Positions 33,712 to 42,964 of a DNA stretch of 64,000 nucleotides are shown here, piece by piece; within the stretch, counting starts at the first letter, position 1, and each line of letters starts with the position of its first letter. The position numbers and the translations under genes are program-made. The stretch is from Bradyrhizobium japonicum USDA 6 (GTDB taxonomy: Bacteria > Pseudomonadota > Alphaproteobacteria > Rhizobiales > Xanthobacteraceae): contig NC_017249.1 of the NCBI RefSeq assembly GCF_000284375.1, forward strand, positions 7,805,001 through 7,869,000, given 5' to 3'. The notes beneath the pieces are model-generated. The model was not told the DNA's origin, made no database searches, and saw nothing but the letters and a program-made list of their open reading frames with translations.

Positions 33712-34905
33712 TCAGGACGCGACCCCGACCGCCTTGCTGTTGACCGCGGCCTGGATTTCCGCATCGCTCAGGCCCGCCTCGCGCAACACCTCGCGTGAGT
33801 GCTCGCCGAGGCGCGGCGCCATGCGATGGATGCCGGCCGGGCTTTCCGAGAATTTCGTCGCGGGCCGCGCCTGCCGGATCCGGCCTTCGGTCGGATGATC
33901 GATATCCGCAAACAGTGCGACGGCGGCGAGATGCGGCTGCTCGCCGATCTCGGTGAGCCTGGCGAAGGCGGTGTGCGGCACGTCCAGCCGCAGCAGCAAT
34001 TCCTCCCACTCCGCAGTGGTGCGGGTCGTCCCGATCTCGCTCATGCGGTCATAGACCTTGTCGATGTTCTGGGAACGAAGCACGGGATCGCGCACTCCGA
34101 GCTCCTCGATCAGCTCGGGGCGGCCGACAGCCTCGAAGAAGGCGCACCAATTGTCTCCCGAGTAAGGCAGCATCGTCAGCCAGCCGTCCTTGGTCTGCAC
34201 CGGGCGCCGGTTCTTCATCCGCTTGTAGCCGGTCGGGCCGATCGGCGGGTTGAACGCGTGCCCGCCCAGCATCTCGATACTGTTGAAGCCGGCGATGGTT
34301 TCCAGCATGGGGACTTCGACCATCTGGCCCTGCCCGCTGCGCTCGCGCCGGAACAAGGCCGCGGACACCGCGCCGACCATCGCCATCGCGCAGATCTTGT
34401 CGCCGATCAGGCTCGGGACGAATTCCGGCTCCTCGTCCGATCCGATCGATGACGCAAGGCCTGAAGCCGCCTGGATGATCTCATCGAAGGCGGGGCGCGC
34501 TGCCCACGGCCCGTCCTGGCCGAAGCCGGTCGCCGCGGCATAGATCAGCCGCGGATTGAGCTTTGCGCAGGCCTCGTAGCCGAAGCCGAGCCGCGCCATC
34601 GCGGCGGGGCGCACATTGGTGACGAGCGCATCGACCGTCGGGATCAGTCGCGCCAGCGCCGCCTTGCCGTCCGGATGCTTCAGGTCGAGCGCGAGGCTGC
34701 GCTTGTTGCGGTTGACGGCCATGAACTGGCCGCTCATGCCGCGGTTCCGGAACACGCCGGTGTAGCGCCAGGTATCGCCCGCGGGCGGCTCGACCTTGAT
34801 GACATCGGCGCCCCAGTCGCCGAGCATCTGCGCGGCGTAGGGGCCGAACAGCACGCTCGTCAGATCGAGAACGCGGATACCGCTGAGGGGGCCGGTCGGT
34901 GTCAT
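33712..34905 (-). CDS. Class III CoA-transferase (CaiB/BaiF family)
   Basis: The product is 397 residues, the family norm, from ATG 34905 (MTPTGPLSGIRVLDL). GPYAAQMLGDWGADVIKVEP is the N-terminal family motif, and the catalytic Asp lies in the ALDLKHPDGKAAL region or the following strands. These enzymes move CoA between organic acids by a ping-pong or ternary mechanism. The open frame runs 126 codons further upstream through the neighbouring gene, but that part is a shadow. It is last in a minus-strand group with a binding protein and Liv transporter, so it probably activates the imported acid. Confidence 0.88.
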   Translation of the reverse strand: MTPTGPLSGIRVLDLTSVLFGPYAAQMLGDWGADVIKVEPPAGDTWRYTGVFRNRGMSGQFMAVNRNKRSLALDLKHPDGKAALARLIPTVDALVTNVRPAAMARLGFGYEACAKLNPRLIYAAATGFGQDGPWAARPAFDEIIQAASGLASSIGSDEEPEFVPSLIGDKICAMAMVGAVSAALFRRERSGQGQMVEVPMLETIAGFNSIEMLGGHAFNPPIGPTGYKRMKNRRPVQTKDGWLTMLPYSGDNWCAFFEAVGRPELIEELGVRDPVLRSQNIDKVYDRMSEIGTTRTTAEWEELLLRLDVPHTAFARLTEIGEQPHLAAVALFADIDHPTEGRIRQARPATKFSESPAGIHRMAPRLGEHSREVLREAGLSDAEIQAAVNSKAVGVAS

Positions 34906-34994
34906 CGTCGTTTCACTGTCGTTGGAGGATGCAACTATGGGACAGGACAGGCGGGCCTGGCTGGTGCCAGCCCGCCCGTCACACTGCGTCGATC

Positions 34995-36209
34995 CTATTC
35001 GCCGATCACGTCGCCGAACAGCTCCCAGGACTTGCCGTTGAAGCGCGCCATCTGCAACTGTCGGATCGGCGTCACCTGCTCGGCCGAGGTGTTGAGCTTG
35101 ATGCCCGGCAGCAGCATCGGCAGCTCGACGTCCTTGAAGGATTGCGTCTGCTTCATCAAATTGGCGCGCGTGAGATCGTTGCCGGCGCGCTGCAGCACCA
35201 GCTCCATGATCTGCGCCATGGTGTAGCCGGTGACGTTGAAGACGTCGGCCGGATCGGCGCCCGAATTGTACGTCTTCATCCACTCGCGCCAGGCTTTCAT
35301 GCCGGAATCATTCTCCCAGCGCGGATCACCGGGATCCTTCTGGAAAGCACCGGTGACGATGCCGACGGAATTGTCGAGCCCGGCCGGCACCAGCACGGAG
35401 CCGACCGAGTTGGAAACGGCGGGAAGGATGATTTGCGGCTTCCAGCCGAGCTCGGCGATTTTCTTGATGGCCTGCGCCGCGAATTTCGGCGTGCACTCGT
35501 TGAAAACAACGTCGGCGCCGGCCGCCTTGAACTTGACGATCTGGGAGTCGACGGTCGGATCCGATGTCTCGTAGGTGGCCTCGGACACGATCTGGTTGAC
35601 GTGCTCCCCTAACCCTTCCTTGAAGCCGGCGAGATAGTCGCGCCCGGGATCTTCGTTCGGCGTGATGACGGCGATTTTGGCATTCGGCTTGTTCGCAAGA
35701 ATCCACTTCGCATAGATGCGGCCTTCGGTCCGGTAGGTCGGCTGCGAACCGGTGGTCCAGGGAAAATGCTGCGGATCATTCCAGCGGCTGGCGCCGCTCG
35801 ACGGGAACAGCTGCGGGATCTTCTTGGCATTGAGGTATTTCTGCGCGGCGATGTTGGGACCGGTGCCGAGCATCGAGAACATCGCCAGCACCTCGTCGCT
35901 CTCGGCGAGGCGGCGAACCTGCTCGACCGTCTTCGACGGCGAATAACCGTCGTCCATGCTGAGCAGCTCGACCTTGCGGCCGTTGATGCCGCCCTTGGCG
36001 TTGAGCATCTTGAAATAGGCGATCTCGGCGCGGCCAATCGCGGAATAGGCGGAGGCCGGTCCCGAATAGGGCATGGTCTGCCCGAGCTTGATCGACGTGT
36101 CGGTCGCGCCGGTGTCGTAATTTCCGGCCGTCGCCGCCGAAGCGGCGCCAAGCGCCGCAAGCAGAGCAACGACTCCACGGACCAGTTGTCTTCCCGGCAT
36201 GCTCGGCAT
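34995..36209 (-). CDS. Periplasmic ABC substrate-binding protein, LivK-like (second copy)
   Basis: The product is 404 residues with a signal peptide ending about residue 28 (AATA). The mature part starts YDTGATDTSIKLGQTMPYSG and ends with FNVTGYTMAQIMELVLQRAG and LMKQTQSFKDVELPMLLPGI. Those features closely parallel the protein at 24858-26069, so both may bind related acids. It lies 236 bp after livF and may supply the Liv membrane complex with a second ligand. MPGRQ at residue 4 is an alternative start. Confidence 0.9.
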   Translation of the reverse strand: MPSMPGRQLVRGVVALLAALGAASAATAGNYDTGATDTSIKLGQTMPYSGPASAYSAIGRAEIAYFKMLNAKGGINGRKVELLSMDDGYSPSKTVEQVRRLAESDEVLAMFSMLGTGPNIAAQKYLNAKKIPQLFPSSGASRWNDPQHFPWTTGSQPTYRTEGRIYAKWILANKPNAKIAVITPNEDPGRDYLAGFKEGLGEHVNQIVSEATYETSDPTVDSQIVKFKAAGADVVFNECTPKFAAQAIKKIAELGWKPQIILPAVSNSVGSVLVPAGLDNSVGIVTGAFQKDPGDPRWENDSGMKAWREWMKTYNSGADPADVFNVTGYTMAQIMELVLQRAGNDLTRANLMKQTQSFKDVELPMLLPGIKLNTSAEQVTPIRQLQMARFNGKSWELFGDVIGE

Positions 36210-36422
36210 CTCCTTCCCAGGCAGGACGCATCGACGCGCGAGCTCACAGGCCGCCGCCGGCGCCCTCCACTTTCTTCTTGGTTATCATCGGCCGCATCGT
36301 TTGCGATGCCGGCGAGTGCGACGATACAAGGATTATGAAGCGGGAGATGTAGCGAAGAATTCAGATGCGTATGCGCAGCTTGCAGCCGTTCTATTTTACG
36401 CGCACGTCACACGACAATGTGA

Positions 36423-36459
36423 GCGTCAGACTTCGAGCCACGCGTCAGACTTCGAGCCA
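36423..36459. repeat. 18-bp tandem repeat at the livF stop codon
   Basis: GCGTCAGACTTCGAGCCA occurs at 36423-36440 and again at 36442-36459, separated by one base. The right copy holds the livF stop codon and last residues, so the left copy is a duplicated gene end. It does not alter the protein and is probably a replication slippage event. Confidence 0.8.
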
Positions 36460-37140
36460 TTCCTGGCGCACGGCGGCATTGGCCTTGAGCTCGTCCGGCG
36501 TCCCCTCGAACACGACGCGGCCGTGGCCCATGATGTAGACGCGCTTGGAGATGCGCATCGCGATGGAGAGCTTCTGCTCGACGAGCAGGATTGCGACCCC
36601 GGCCTGCGCGATGCGCGCGATGAGATCTCCGACCTGCTGCACGATCAGCGGAGCCAGACCTTCGGTCGGCTCGTCGATCATGATCAGGTCCGGATCGCCC
36701 ATCAGCGTCCGGCAGGTGGTGAGCATCTGCTTCTCGCCGCCGGACAGCACGCCCGCGGCGGTATCGGCGCGCGCGGCGAGATTGGGGAACATGTCGAGCA
36801 TGTCCTGGAGCCGCCATTTGCCGGGGCGGCGCGTGTCCTTGACGCCAAGCAGGAGATTTTGGCGAACCGTCAGGCTCGGGAAGATATCGCGATGCTCAGG
36901 GACATAGCCGAGGCCGAGGCGCGCGATCTTGTAGCTGGGAAGGCCGGCAATGTCCTTGCCCTTGAAGCGGATCGTGCCCTGCGGCGCGACCTCGCCCATG
37001 ATCGCCTTGACCGTGGTGGAGCGGCCGACACCGTTGCGGCCGAGCAGGCTCACGACCTCGCCCGCGGCGACATCGAGGTCGACGCCCTGGAGGATGTGGC
37101 TCTTGCCGTAATAGGCGTGGAGATCCCTGACCTCGAGCAT
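36445..37140 (-). CDS. livF: Branched-chain-type ABC transporter ATPase LivF, Walker A Lys replaced
   Basis: The product is 231 residues from ATG 37140 (MLEVRDLHAYYGKSHILQG). ABC motifs are VLSGGEKQML (signature), LIMIDEPTEGL (Walker B) and ILLVEQ at the switch, as is normal for LivF. The Walker A reads GRNGVGRSTT: the usual Lys is Arg (codon CGC), which could weaken ATP binding. I believe some LivF relatives share this. It works as half of a LivG/LivF pair. Its start overlaps the livG stop (ATGA). Confidence 0.9.
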   Translation of the reverse strand: MLEVRDLHAYYGKSHILQGVDLDVAAGEVVSLLGRNGVGRSTTVKAIMGEVAPQGTIRFKGKDIAGLPSYKIARLGLGYVPEHRDIFPSLTVRQNLLLGVKDTRRPGKWRLQDMLDMFPNLAARADTAAGVLSGGEKQMLTTCRTLMGDPDLIMIDEPTEGLAPLIVQQVGDLIARIAQAGVAILLVEQKLSIAMRISKRVYIMGHGRVVFEGTPDELKANAAVRQEWLEV

Positions 37141-37892
37141 CAGTGCGCTTCCTCGCCGAGATAGGCTTCCTTGACCTTCGGATCGCGCCGGATCTCTTCC
37201 GGCGTGCCCGATGCGATGATGTGGCCGTAGACCAGCACGGAGATGCGGTCGGCAAGGCCGAACACGACGCTCATGTCGTGCTCGACGATGACCAGGGTCT
37301 TGCCCTCGGTCAGCCGCCGGATCAGCGACACCGCGCGGTCGGTTTCGGCGTGGCTCATGCCGGCGGTCGGCTCGTCGAGCATGACGACCGTGGCCCCGCT
37401 CGCGATGGTGATGCCGATCTCGAGCTCGCGCTGCTCGGCGTAGGTCAGAAGCCCCGCCGGAACATCGCGCCGATGCGTGAGATGGATGTCGTCCAGGATC
37501 TGGGCCGTGCGCTCGCGCACTTCCGGCAGGCTGTCGACGTTCTTCCAGAAGGCGTAGCGATGCCCCGTCGCCCACAGCACGGCACAGCGGACGTTCTCCC
37601 AGACCGACATGCGCGCGAACACGTTGGTGACCTGGAACGAGCGCGACAGGCCGCGCCGGTTGATCTCGAACGGCTGCAGGCCGGAGATCACATCGCCGTT
37701 CAGCTTCACCTCGCCCGAGGTCGGCTTGATGTGGCCGCTGATCAGATTGAACGTCGTGGATTTTCCGGCGCCGTTCGGACCGATGACGGCATGACGCTCG
37801 CCTTTCGCGACGCTGAGGTTGAGGTCGCGGATGATGCCGACATTGCCGAAGCGCTTTTCGACGGCGCGGACTTCGATGGCTGCTGCGCTCAT
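37140..37892 (-). CDS. livG: Branched-chain-type ABC transporter ATPase LivG
   Basis: The product is 250 residues. Walker A GPNGAGKSTTFNLI is intact, the signature region is LTYAEQRELEIGITIA (LSYGEQR in canonical LivG), Walker B VVMLDEPTAGM and switch His in VIVEHDM. It pairs with LivF to energise LivH-LivM. The ATG overlaps the livM stop (ATGA at 37889-37892). Confidence 0.92.
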   Translation of the reverse strand: MSAAAIEVRAVEKRFGNVGIIRDLNLSVAKGERHAVIGPNGAGKSTTFNLISGHIKPTSGEVKLNGDVISGLQPFEINRRGLSRSFQVTNVFARMSVWENVRCAVLWATGHRYAFWKNVDSLPEVRERTAQILDDIHLTHRRDVPAGLLTYAEQRELEIGITIASGATVVMLDEPTAGMSHAETDRAVSLIRRLTEGKTLVIVEHDMSVVFGLADRISVLVYGHIIASGTPEEIRRDPKVKEAYLGEEAH

Positions 37893-39169
37893 GCCAGATA
37901 CCCCCGGTCACGGGCGACCGTCGCAGCCCTGTCCCACGCGTCCGCGATCCTCCGCCAGGTCAGTCGCGCGACGAACGCACCGCCGACCACGAGAACTGCC
38001 GCGACAATCCACGTCACCGGGGATTTCGCGTTGAACGGAATGCCGAACAGGTTGATCGGGTCGCCGCCGGAATAGCGCGCGACCGTCTCGATGGTGAGGA
38101 TGACGCCGCAGGCGAGCGCAAGGGTCGGCACAACAGCGACGAGGTAGGACGGGATCACCGTCCACAGCGTTCCGGCGCGAACCAGCGGCCGGTGCATCAT
38201 CAACAGGCCGGCGATGCCGCCCGGCGCGAACATCACGATGCCGATGAAGATGATGCCGAAATAGAGCTGCCACACGCTTGTGACGCTGGTCAGACCGAGT
38301 TGCAGATAGGTCACCAGGATCGCGCCGAGGATCGGCCCGAAGAAATAGGCCGTGCCGCCGATGAAGGTGGAGAACAGCACGAGGCCGGACTGGATCGCGC
38401 CGAGATAGGCGGAGTTCGCGATCTCGAAATTGATCGCGGCGAGCCCGCCGGCGACGCCGGCGAAGAACCCCGCGAAGCAGAAGGCGAGATAGCGGACGAC
38501 GTGAGGATCGTAGCCGATGAACTGGACGCGCTCGGGATTGTCGCGGACCGCGTTGCTGATCCGCCCGAGCGGCGTCCGCGTCAGCGCGTACATCGCAATC
38601 GCCGACAGCACCAGCCAGAACGCGATGAGGTAATAGACCTGAAGCTGCGGCCCGAACGACCAGCCGAACATCTTGGGCAGCGCCGTGCGATCCGTGGTGA
38701 TGCCGGCTTCGCCGCCGAACACCGAGCGCAGGATCAGCGAGGACGACGCCACCAATTCGCCGATGCCGAGCGAGATCATCGCGAACACGGTGCCGGCGCG
38801 CTTGGTCATGACCCAGCCGATGATGATCGCGAAGACGAGACCGCCGATCCCGCCGAACAGCGGAATGAACGGCAGCGGGATTGGCCAGCCGTGCGACACC
38901 ACCGCATTCATCATGTGGCAGGCCGCGAAGCCGCCGAGGCCGTAGTGCACGGCGTGACCGAATGACAGCAGGCCGGTCTGGCCGAGCAGGATGTTGTAGG
39001 AGAGCGCGAAGACGATCGCGATGCCGATCAGGCTGAAGGACGTCAGCGAGCCGCCGGAGGAGAAGATCACCGGCAGGACGATCAGCGCGGCGATGCCGAT
39101 CAGCCAGACGCCGTAGAAGCGCAGGGCGTCGCCGGCGGGCTTCGATGTCGAAATCGGTTTGGCGGTCAT
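37889..39169 (-). CDS. livM: Branched-chain-type ABC permease LivM
   Basis: The product is 426 residues, longer than the usual 320-380 because of a C-terminal extension with one more membrane segment (VTWIVAAVLVVGGAFVARL). Family motifs include YNILLGQTGLLSFGHAV and AINFEIANSAYLGAIQSG. ATG 39169 is taken because it overlaps the livH stop; the open frame continues upstream as a shadow of livH. Inner-membrane channel subunit. Confidence 0.9.
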   Translation of the reverse strand: MTAKPISTSKPAGDALRFYGVWLIGIAALIVLPVIFSSGGSLTSFSLIGIAIVFALSYNILLGQTGLLSFGHAVHYGLGGFAACHMMNAVVSHGWPIPLPFIPLFGGIGGLVFAIIIGWVMTKRAGTVFAMISLGIGELVASSSLILRSVFGGEAGITTDRTALPKMFGWSFGPQLQVYYLIAFWLVLSAIAMYALTRTPLGRISNAVRDNPERVQFIGYDPHVVRYLAFCFAGFFAGVAGGLAAINFEIANSAYLGAIQSGLVLFSTFIGGTAYFFGPILGAILVTYLQLGLTSVTSVWQLYFGIIFIGIVMFAPGGIAGLLMMHRPLVRAGTLWTVIPSYLVAVVPTLALACGVILTIETVARYSGGDPINLFGIPFNAKSPVTWIVAAVLVVGGAFVARLTWRRIADAWDRAATVARDRGYLA

Positions 39170-40113
39170 GACTCGCGCGTCCCCATCAGGCCCATGGGGC
39201 GAACGATCAGAATGAGCACCAGCAGCATATAGGGTACGATCGGCGCGACCTGCGCGATCGTGACGTTCCAGATGTCGGTGAGGACCGATGGTCCCGTCGA
39301 CGGATCGAGCGGTCCGAACGCACTCGCCAGCGAGCCGTTCAGCGCCACCGCAAAGGTCTGCACCAGTCCGATGACGAGCGAGGCGATGAAAGCGCCGGGC
39401 AAGGACCCGAGGCCACCGAACACGATGACGACGAACAGGATGGGCCCGAGTGCTGCGGCCATGTCCGACTGCGTCACCAGGGCCGGACCGGCAATGACGC
39501 CGGCAATGCCGGCGAGCGCGCTGCCGACGCCGAACACCACCATGAACACGCGCCCGACATTGTGGCCGAGATGCCCGACCATATGCGGATGCGTCAGCGC
39601 CGCCTGCACGATCAGGCCGACGCGGGTGCGCTTGAGAACGATCAGGAGCGCCACGAAGATCACGACCGACACGGCCAGCATGAAGATCTTGTAGGCGGGA
39701 TAGTTGGTCGAGAAGATCGTGAAGGCCGGGAAGTCGAGCAGCGCCGGCACGCGATAGTCGACCGGGCTCTTGCCCCAGATCATCGACACGATTTCTTCGA
39801 TCGCAAAAGCGAGACCGAACGTCAGCAGCAATTCCGCGACATGGCCGTGCTTGTGGGTGTTGCGCAGGCCGTAGCGCTCCACCGCCATGCCGATGGCGCC
39901 GACCAGCAGCGGCGCCAGCACCAGCGCCGGCCAGAAGCCGATCCACTTGGTGAGCTGGAAGCCGAAGAAGGCGCCGAGCATGTAGAAGCTGGCATGCGCG
40001 AAATTGAGCACGCCCATCATGCTGAAGATGACGGTCAGCCCGCTCGACAGCAGGAAGAGCAGCATGCCGAACAGCACGCCGTTCAAGGTCGAAATGACAA
40101 TGAGTTCAAGCAC
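39166..40113 (-). CDS. livH: Branched-chain-type ABC permease LivH
   Basis: The product is 315 residues from GTG 40113 (MLELIVISTLNGVLFGMLLF). It has about eight membrane helices and the motifs MGVLNFAHASFYMLGAFFG and VFGGLGSLPGAFIASLVIG typical of LivH. The reading frame extends upstream to 40164 without similarity. It overlaps livM by 4 bp and lies 118 bp after the binding-protein gene. Confidence 0.9.
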   Translation of the reverse strand: MLELIVISTLNGVLFGMLLFLLSSGLTVIFSMMGVLNFAHASFYMLGAFFGFQLTKWIGFWPALVLAPLLVGAIGMAVERYGLRNTHKHGHVAELLLTFGLAFAIEEIVSMIWGKSPVDYRVPALLDFPAFTIFSTNYPAYKIFMLAVSVVIFVALLIVLKRTRVGLIVQAALTHPHMVGHLGHNVGRVFMVVFGVGSALAGIAGVIAGPALVTQSDMAAALGPILFVVIVFGGLGSLPGAFIASLVIGLVQTFAVALNGSLASAFGPLDPSTGPSVLTDIWNVTIAQVAPIVPYMLLVLILIVRPMGLMGTRES

Positions 40114-40231
40114 AGCGCACTCGTCTCTGTCCGGGGCCTGATGGCCCCGGTGAACATCGCCCAATCAAGAATAGTCCGGCCACCGCTTCCCGCGACCGAT
40201 GTCGGCCGCGGGAAAACGACGGATGTCGTGA

Positions 40232-41464
40232 TTACGGCCGCGCCATCTTGCAGGTCGTGGGGACCATGGCCTTCTCCGTGTCGACCTTGGAGACGAGGTG
40301 CCAGCCCCAGCCGGTGTTTTCCTCGTCGAACGGCTCATTCTCGGTCAGCTTGCCGAAGGAGGAAATGTAGATCGGCTGAAGGAACTGGTGGTCGTCCTTG
40401 CGCATGATGCCGGTGCCGCCGTCCAGAACCTCGAACTTCAGGTCCTCGAGCGCCGCCGCCACCTTCACGGGATCGATCGAGTTGGCCTTCTCGGCAGCCG
40501 CCTTGAACATGCGCATCTCGTTGACCGCACGCGGGTACCAGAGCGACAGATTGACCTTGGCGCGGAACGCCTTCTCGTAATCCATCGCGGCCTTGTTGCC
40601 GGAATTGGCAAAGCCTTCGGTGATCTGGAAGACCTGATGATCGAGACCGGTCTGCTTGACGGCAGTCGGGCCGCCGGCGCCGCCGGCATAATAGGTGTAC
40701 CAGTTGACCTTCAGGCCGGCGTCGGCGGCAGCCTTGAGCAGCAGCGCGAAGTCCTGGCCCCAGTTGCCGGTGACGACGCTGTCGGCGCCGGACGCCTTGA
40801 TCTTGGCGATATAGGGCGAGAAATCGGTGACCTTCAGCAGCGGATGCAGCTCGTCGCCGACGATCTGGATGTCGGGCCGCTTGGCGCCGAGCATCTTGCG
40901 CGCGTCGGAGCGGACCGACTGACCGAACGAATAGTCCTGGTTGATCAGGTACACCTTTTTGATCGAGGCGGTGTCCTTCATGTAGTTGGTGAGCGCCTCC
41001 ATCTTGATGTCGGAGCTCGCATCCCAGCGGAAATGCCAGTAGCTGCACTTCTCGTTGGTCAGGCTGGGATCGACGGCGGCGTAGTTGAAGTACAGCACTT
41101 CCTTGCCGGGATTTCGCGAGTTGTTCTTGGTGACGAAATCCGACAGCGCCGCGCCGACGGACGAGCCGTTGCCTTGCGTGATGTAGTGGACCCCGGCGTC
41201 GATCGCCTTCTGGGCCTGCACCAGGCTTTCCTGCGGATTGGTCTTGTTGTCGAGCGGCACGATCTCGATCTTGTGGCCGAGAATGCCGCCCTTGGCGTTG
41301 AGCTCGTCGGCCAGATACTGGAATGTCTTCAGACCACCCTCGCCGACGCTGGCGCCACCGCCGGAGAGCGGATCGATGTAGCCGATCTTGAGGGTGTCCT
41401 CAGCCGACGCGGCATGACCGAGCATCGGGGCGATCACGGCAATGGCCAAAGTGAGCTTGCGCAT
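40232..41464 (-). CDS. Periplasmic ABC substrate-binding protein of the Liv transporter
   Basis: The product is 410 residues with a signal peptide of about 21 residues (ending AASA). The mature part has LKIGYIDPLSGGGASVGEGG, ELNAKGGILGHKIEI and LINQDYSFGQSVRSDA, type I periplasmic-binding features like those of LivJ/LivK and amide-binding proteins. It precedes livHMGF in the same direction and is the most likely dedicated ligand-binding subunit. The ligand is unknown. Confidence 0.92.
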   Translation of the reverse strand: MRKLTLAIAVIAPMLGHAASAEDTLKIGYIDPLSGGGASVGEGGLKTFQYLADELNAKGGILGHKIEIVPLDNKTNPQESLVQAQKAIDAGVHYITQGNGSSVGAALSDFVTKNNSRNPGKEVLYFNYAAVDPSLTNEKCSYWHFRWDASSDIKMEALTNYMKDTASIKKVYLINQDYSFGQSVRSDARKMLGAKRPDIQIVGDELHPLLKVTDFSPYIAKIKASGADSVVTGNWGQDFALLLKAAADAGLKVNWYTYYAGGAGGPTAVKQTGLDHQVFQITEGFANSGNKAAMDYEKAFRAKVNLSLWYPRAVNEMRMFKAAAEKANSIDPVKVAAALEDLKFEVLDGGTGIMRKDDHQFLQPIYISSFGKLTENEPFDEENTGWGWHLVSKVDTEKAMVPTTCKMARP

Positions 41465-41712
41465 TTTTTCGTTTCCTCGCTGGCTATCGACTTTAGTCGA
41501 TGGGCTTTTTGCGCATGTTGCAGCGCAATTGCAGATCCCTAATGAGCAGAACGAACTTTGATTTTCAAGCTCGGCGAGACATGGCTCCGGCCATCGCTAT
41601 GAAATGTGAAGGCGGCTACCCGTCTCGCCGGCAGCTTTCCGCGACGAGGAATAGAACGCAAGGGGGAAACTGGCCTCTGCGCGGCGCCCGACGACGCAGG
41701 TGTCGCAGCCGT

Positions 41713-42840
41713 CTACAGGCTGCGATAGTTCGCGATTCCCGACAGGTCGGGCGTGAATCCGAGCCCCGGTTCCTCGCCGAGGACGATCGTACCATCAGTG
41801 ACATCGGCAACGGCACCGCAGAACCGGTCGCGCAGCGGATTGTCGTTGGCATCGACCTCGAGCCAGCCGTCGCCGCCGATGCCCGCCAGCAGATGCGCCG
41901 AGGCGAGCAGTCCGATGCCGCCGCCGAGATAATGCGGGCAGAACGTCTTGCCCGCCTTCAGAATGTCGCGCGCGACGCCAGCGCATGCGCTCAGCCCGCC
42001 CCATTTTGCGATGTCAGGCTGAACAACGCCGAGCACGTCTTCGGCCAGCACGTCCTTGAATCCCTCGACGCTCGAAATGTTCTCGCCCGCGGCAATCGGC
42101 ATTCTCGCGGCCGCCTGCAGCCTGCGCCATTCCTCGCGCGGCCGGTCGGCGCGGATCGGCTCCTCCAGCCAGCGCAGATCGAACGCGGCCAACCGCGGCA
42201 GCATCTCCAGCGCCTGATCGACCGACCAGCCCTGATTGGCATCGGCGGCGAGCATGCCCGCACCGACGATCGCGCGCAACGCAGCCAGATTGGCGAGATC
42301 GGTCTCGGCACCGAAGCCGACCTTCAGCTTCAACGCGCGATGGCCATGCGCGAGCGCGGCTTCGGCCGTCTGCGCGGCGCCGCCCGGATTGATGCCGCTG
42401 GCATAGACCTTGATCCTGCGCGACTGCCCGCCGAGAAGCCGCCACAGTGGCAGGCGCTGCCGACGCGCGGAGAGGTCCCACAGCGCGAGATCGATGCCCG
42501 AAATCGCCTGCGCGAACGGACCGGGCTCGCCGCATTGAAGCGTCAGCACTTCGGTCCCTTTCGACAGGACCTCGAAAGCCTGAGCGGGACCGTCGAACCT
42601 GCGCCCAACAAGGCCCGGAGCGAGCACTTCGTTGACAAGCCGGGCACGGTGCTCGGCGCCCGGTGCAGGAAAGTTGGACCAGGCTTCGCCCCATCCCTCG
42701 ACACCGTCCTCGTCGACTGCGCGAACGAAGACGGCCGGACGGTTGAGCATCTTGCCGAACGACGTCACCACCGGCGTCGCCAGGGGATAGCGATAGCAGA
42801 ACGCCTCGATCGAGCGGATGGTGAAGCTGTCAGTCGTCAT
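41713..42840 (-). CDS. Enolase-superfamily enzyme (mandelate racemase / muconate lactonizing type)
   Basis: The product is 375 residues. The N-terminal capping domain is followed by a barrel with KLKVG (KxK acid-base pair, about residue 172), metal ligands in ADANQGW, WLEEP and AAGENIS, and QPDIAKWGG and CPHYLGGG near the end. The KxK motif suggests the muconate lactonizing or dipeptide epimerase-type subgroup. It acts on a carboxylate whose identity is unknown. The Liv binding-protein gene begins 248 bp downstream on the same strand. Confidence 0.88.
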   Translation of the reverse strand: MTTDSFTIRSIEAFCYRYPLATPVVTSFGKMLNRPAVFVRAVDEDGVEGWGEAWSNFPAPGAEHRARLVNEVLAPGLVGRRFDGPAQAFEVLSKGTEVLTLQCGEPGPFAQAISGIDLALWDLSARRQRLPLWRLLGGQSRRIKVYASGINPGGAAQTAEAALAHGHRALKLKVGFGAETDLANLAALRAIVGAGMLAADANQGWSVDQALEMLPRLAAFDLRWLEEPIRADRPREEWRRLQAAARMPIAAGENISSVEGFKDVLAEDVLGVVQPDIAKWGGLSACAGVARDILKAGKTFCPHYLGGGIGLLASAHLLAGIGGDGWLEVDANDNPLRDRFCGAVADVTDGTIVLGEEPGLGFTPDLSGIANYRSL

Positions 42841-42964
42841 ATTGCAGGCCCTGCGACCGAGGTGAGACCACGCGGGACCGTTACCATCTCAGTAGGCGCG
42901 CGCGAAGTCACCTTCCTGCGTGATATCAGCGAACACCGGGAAGCGCGCCTTCCACGCGCGGGTT

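Noticed and set aside
36445..37911. One 488-codon frame joining LivF to upstream sequence
   Set aside because: The upstream half is a shadow of livG; LivF starts at ATG 37140, overlapping the livG stop.
37889..39946. One 685-codon frame joining LivM to upstream sequence
   Set aside because: The upstream part is a shadow of livH in another frame; the LivM family start and the overlap with the livH stop fix ATG 39169.
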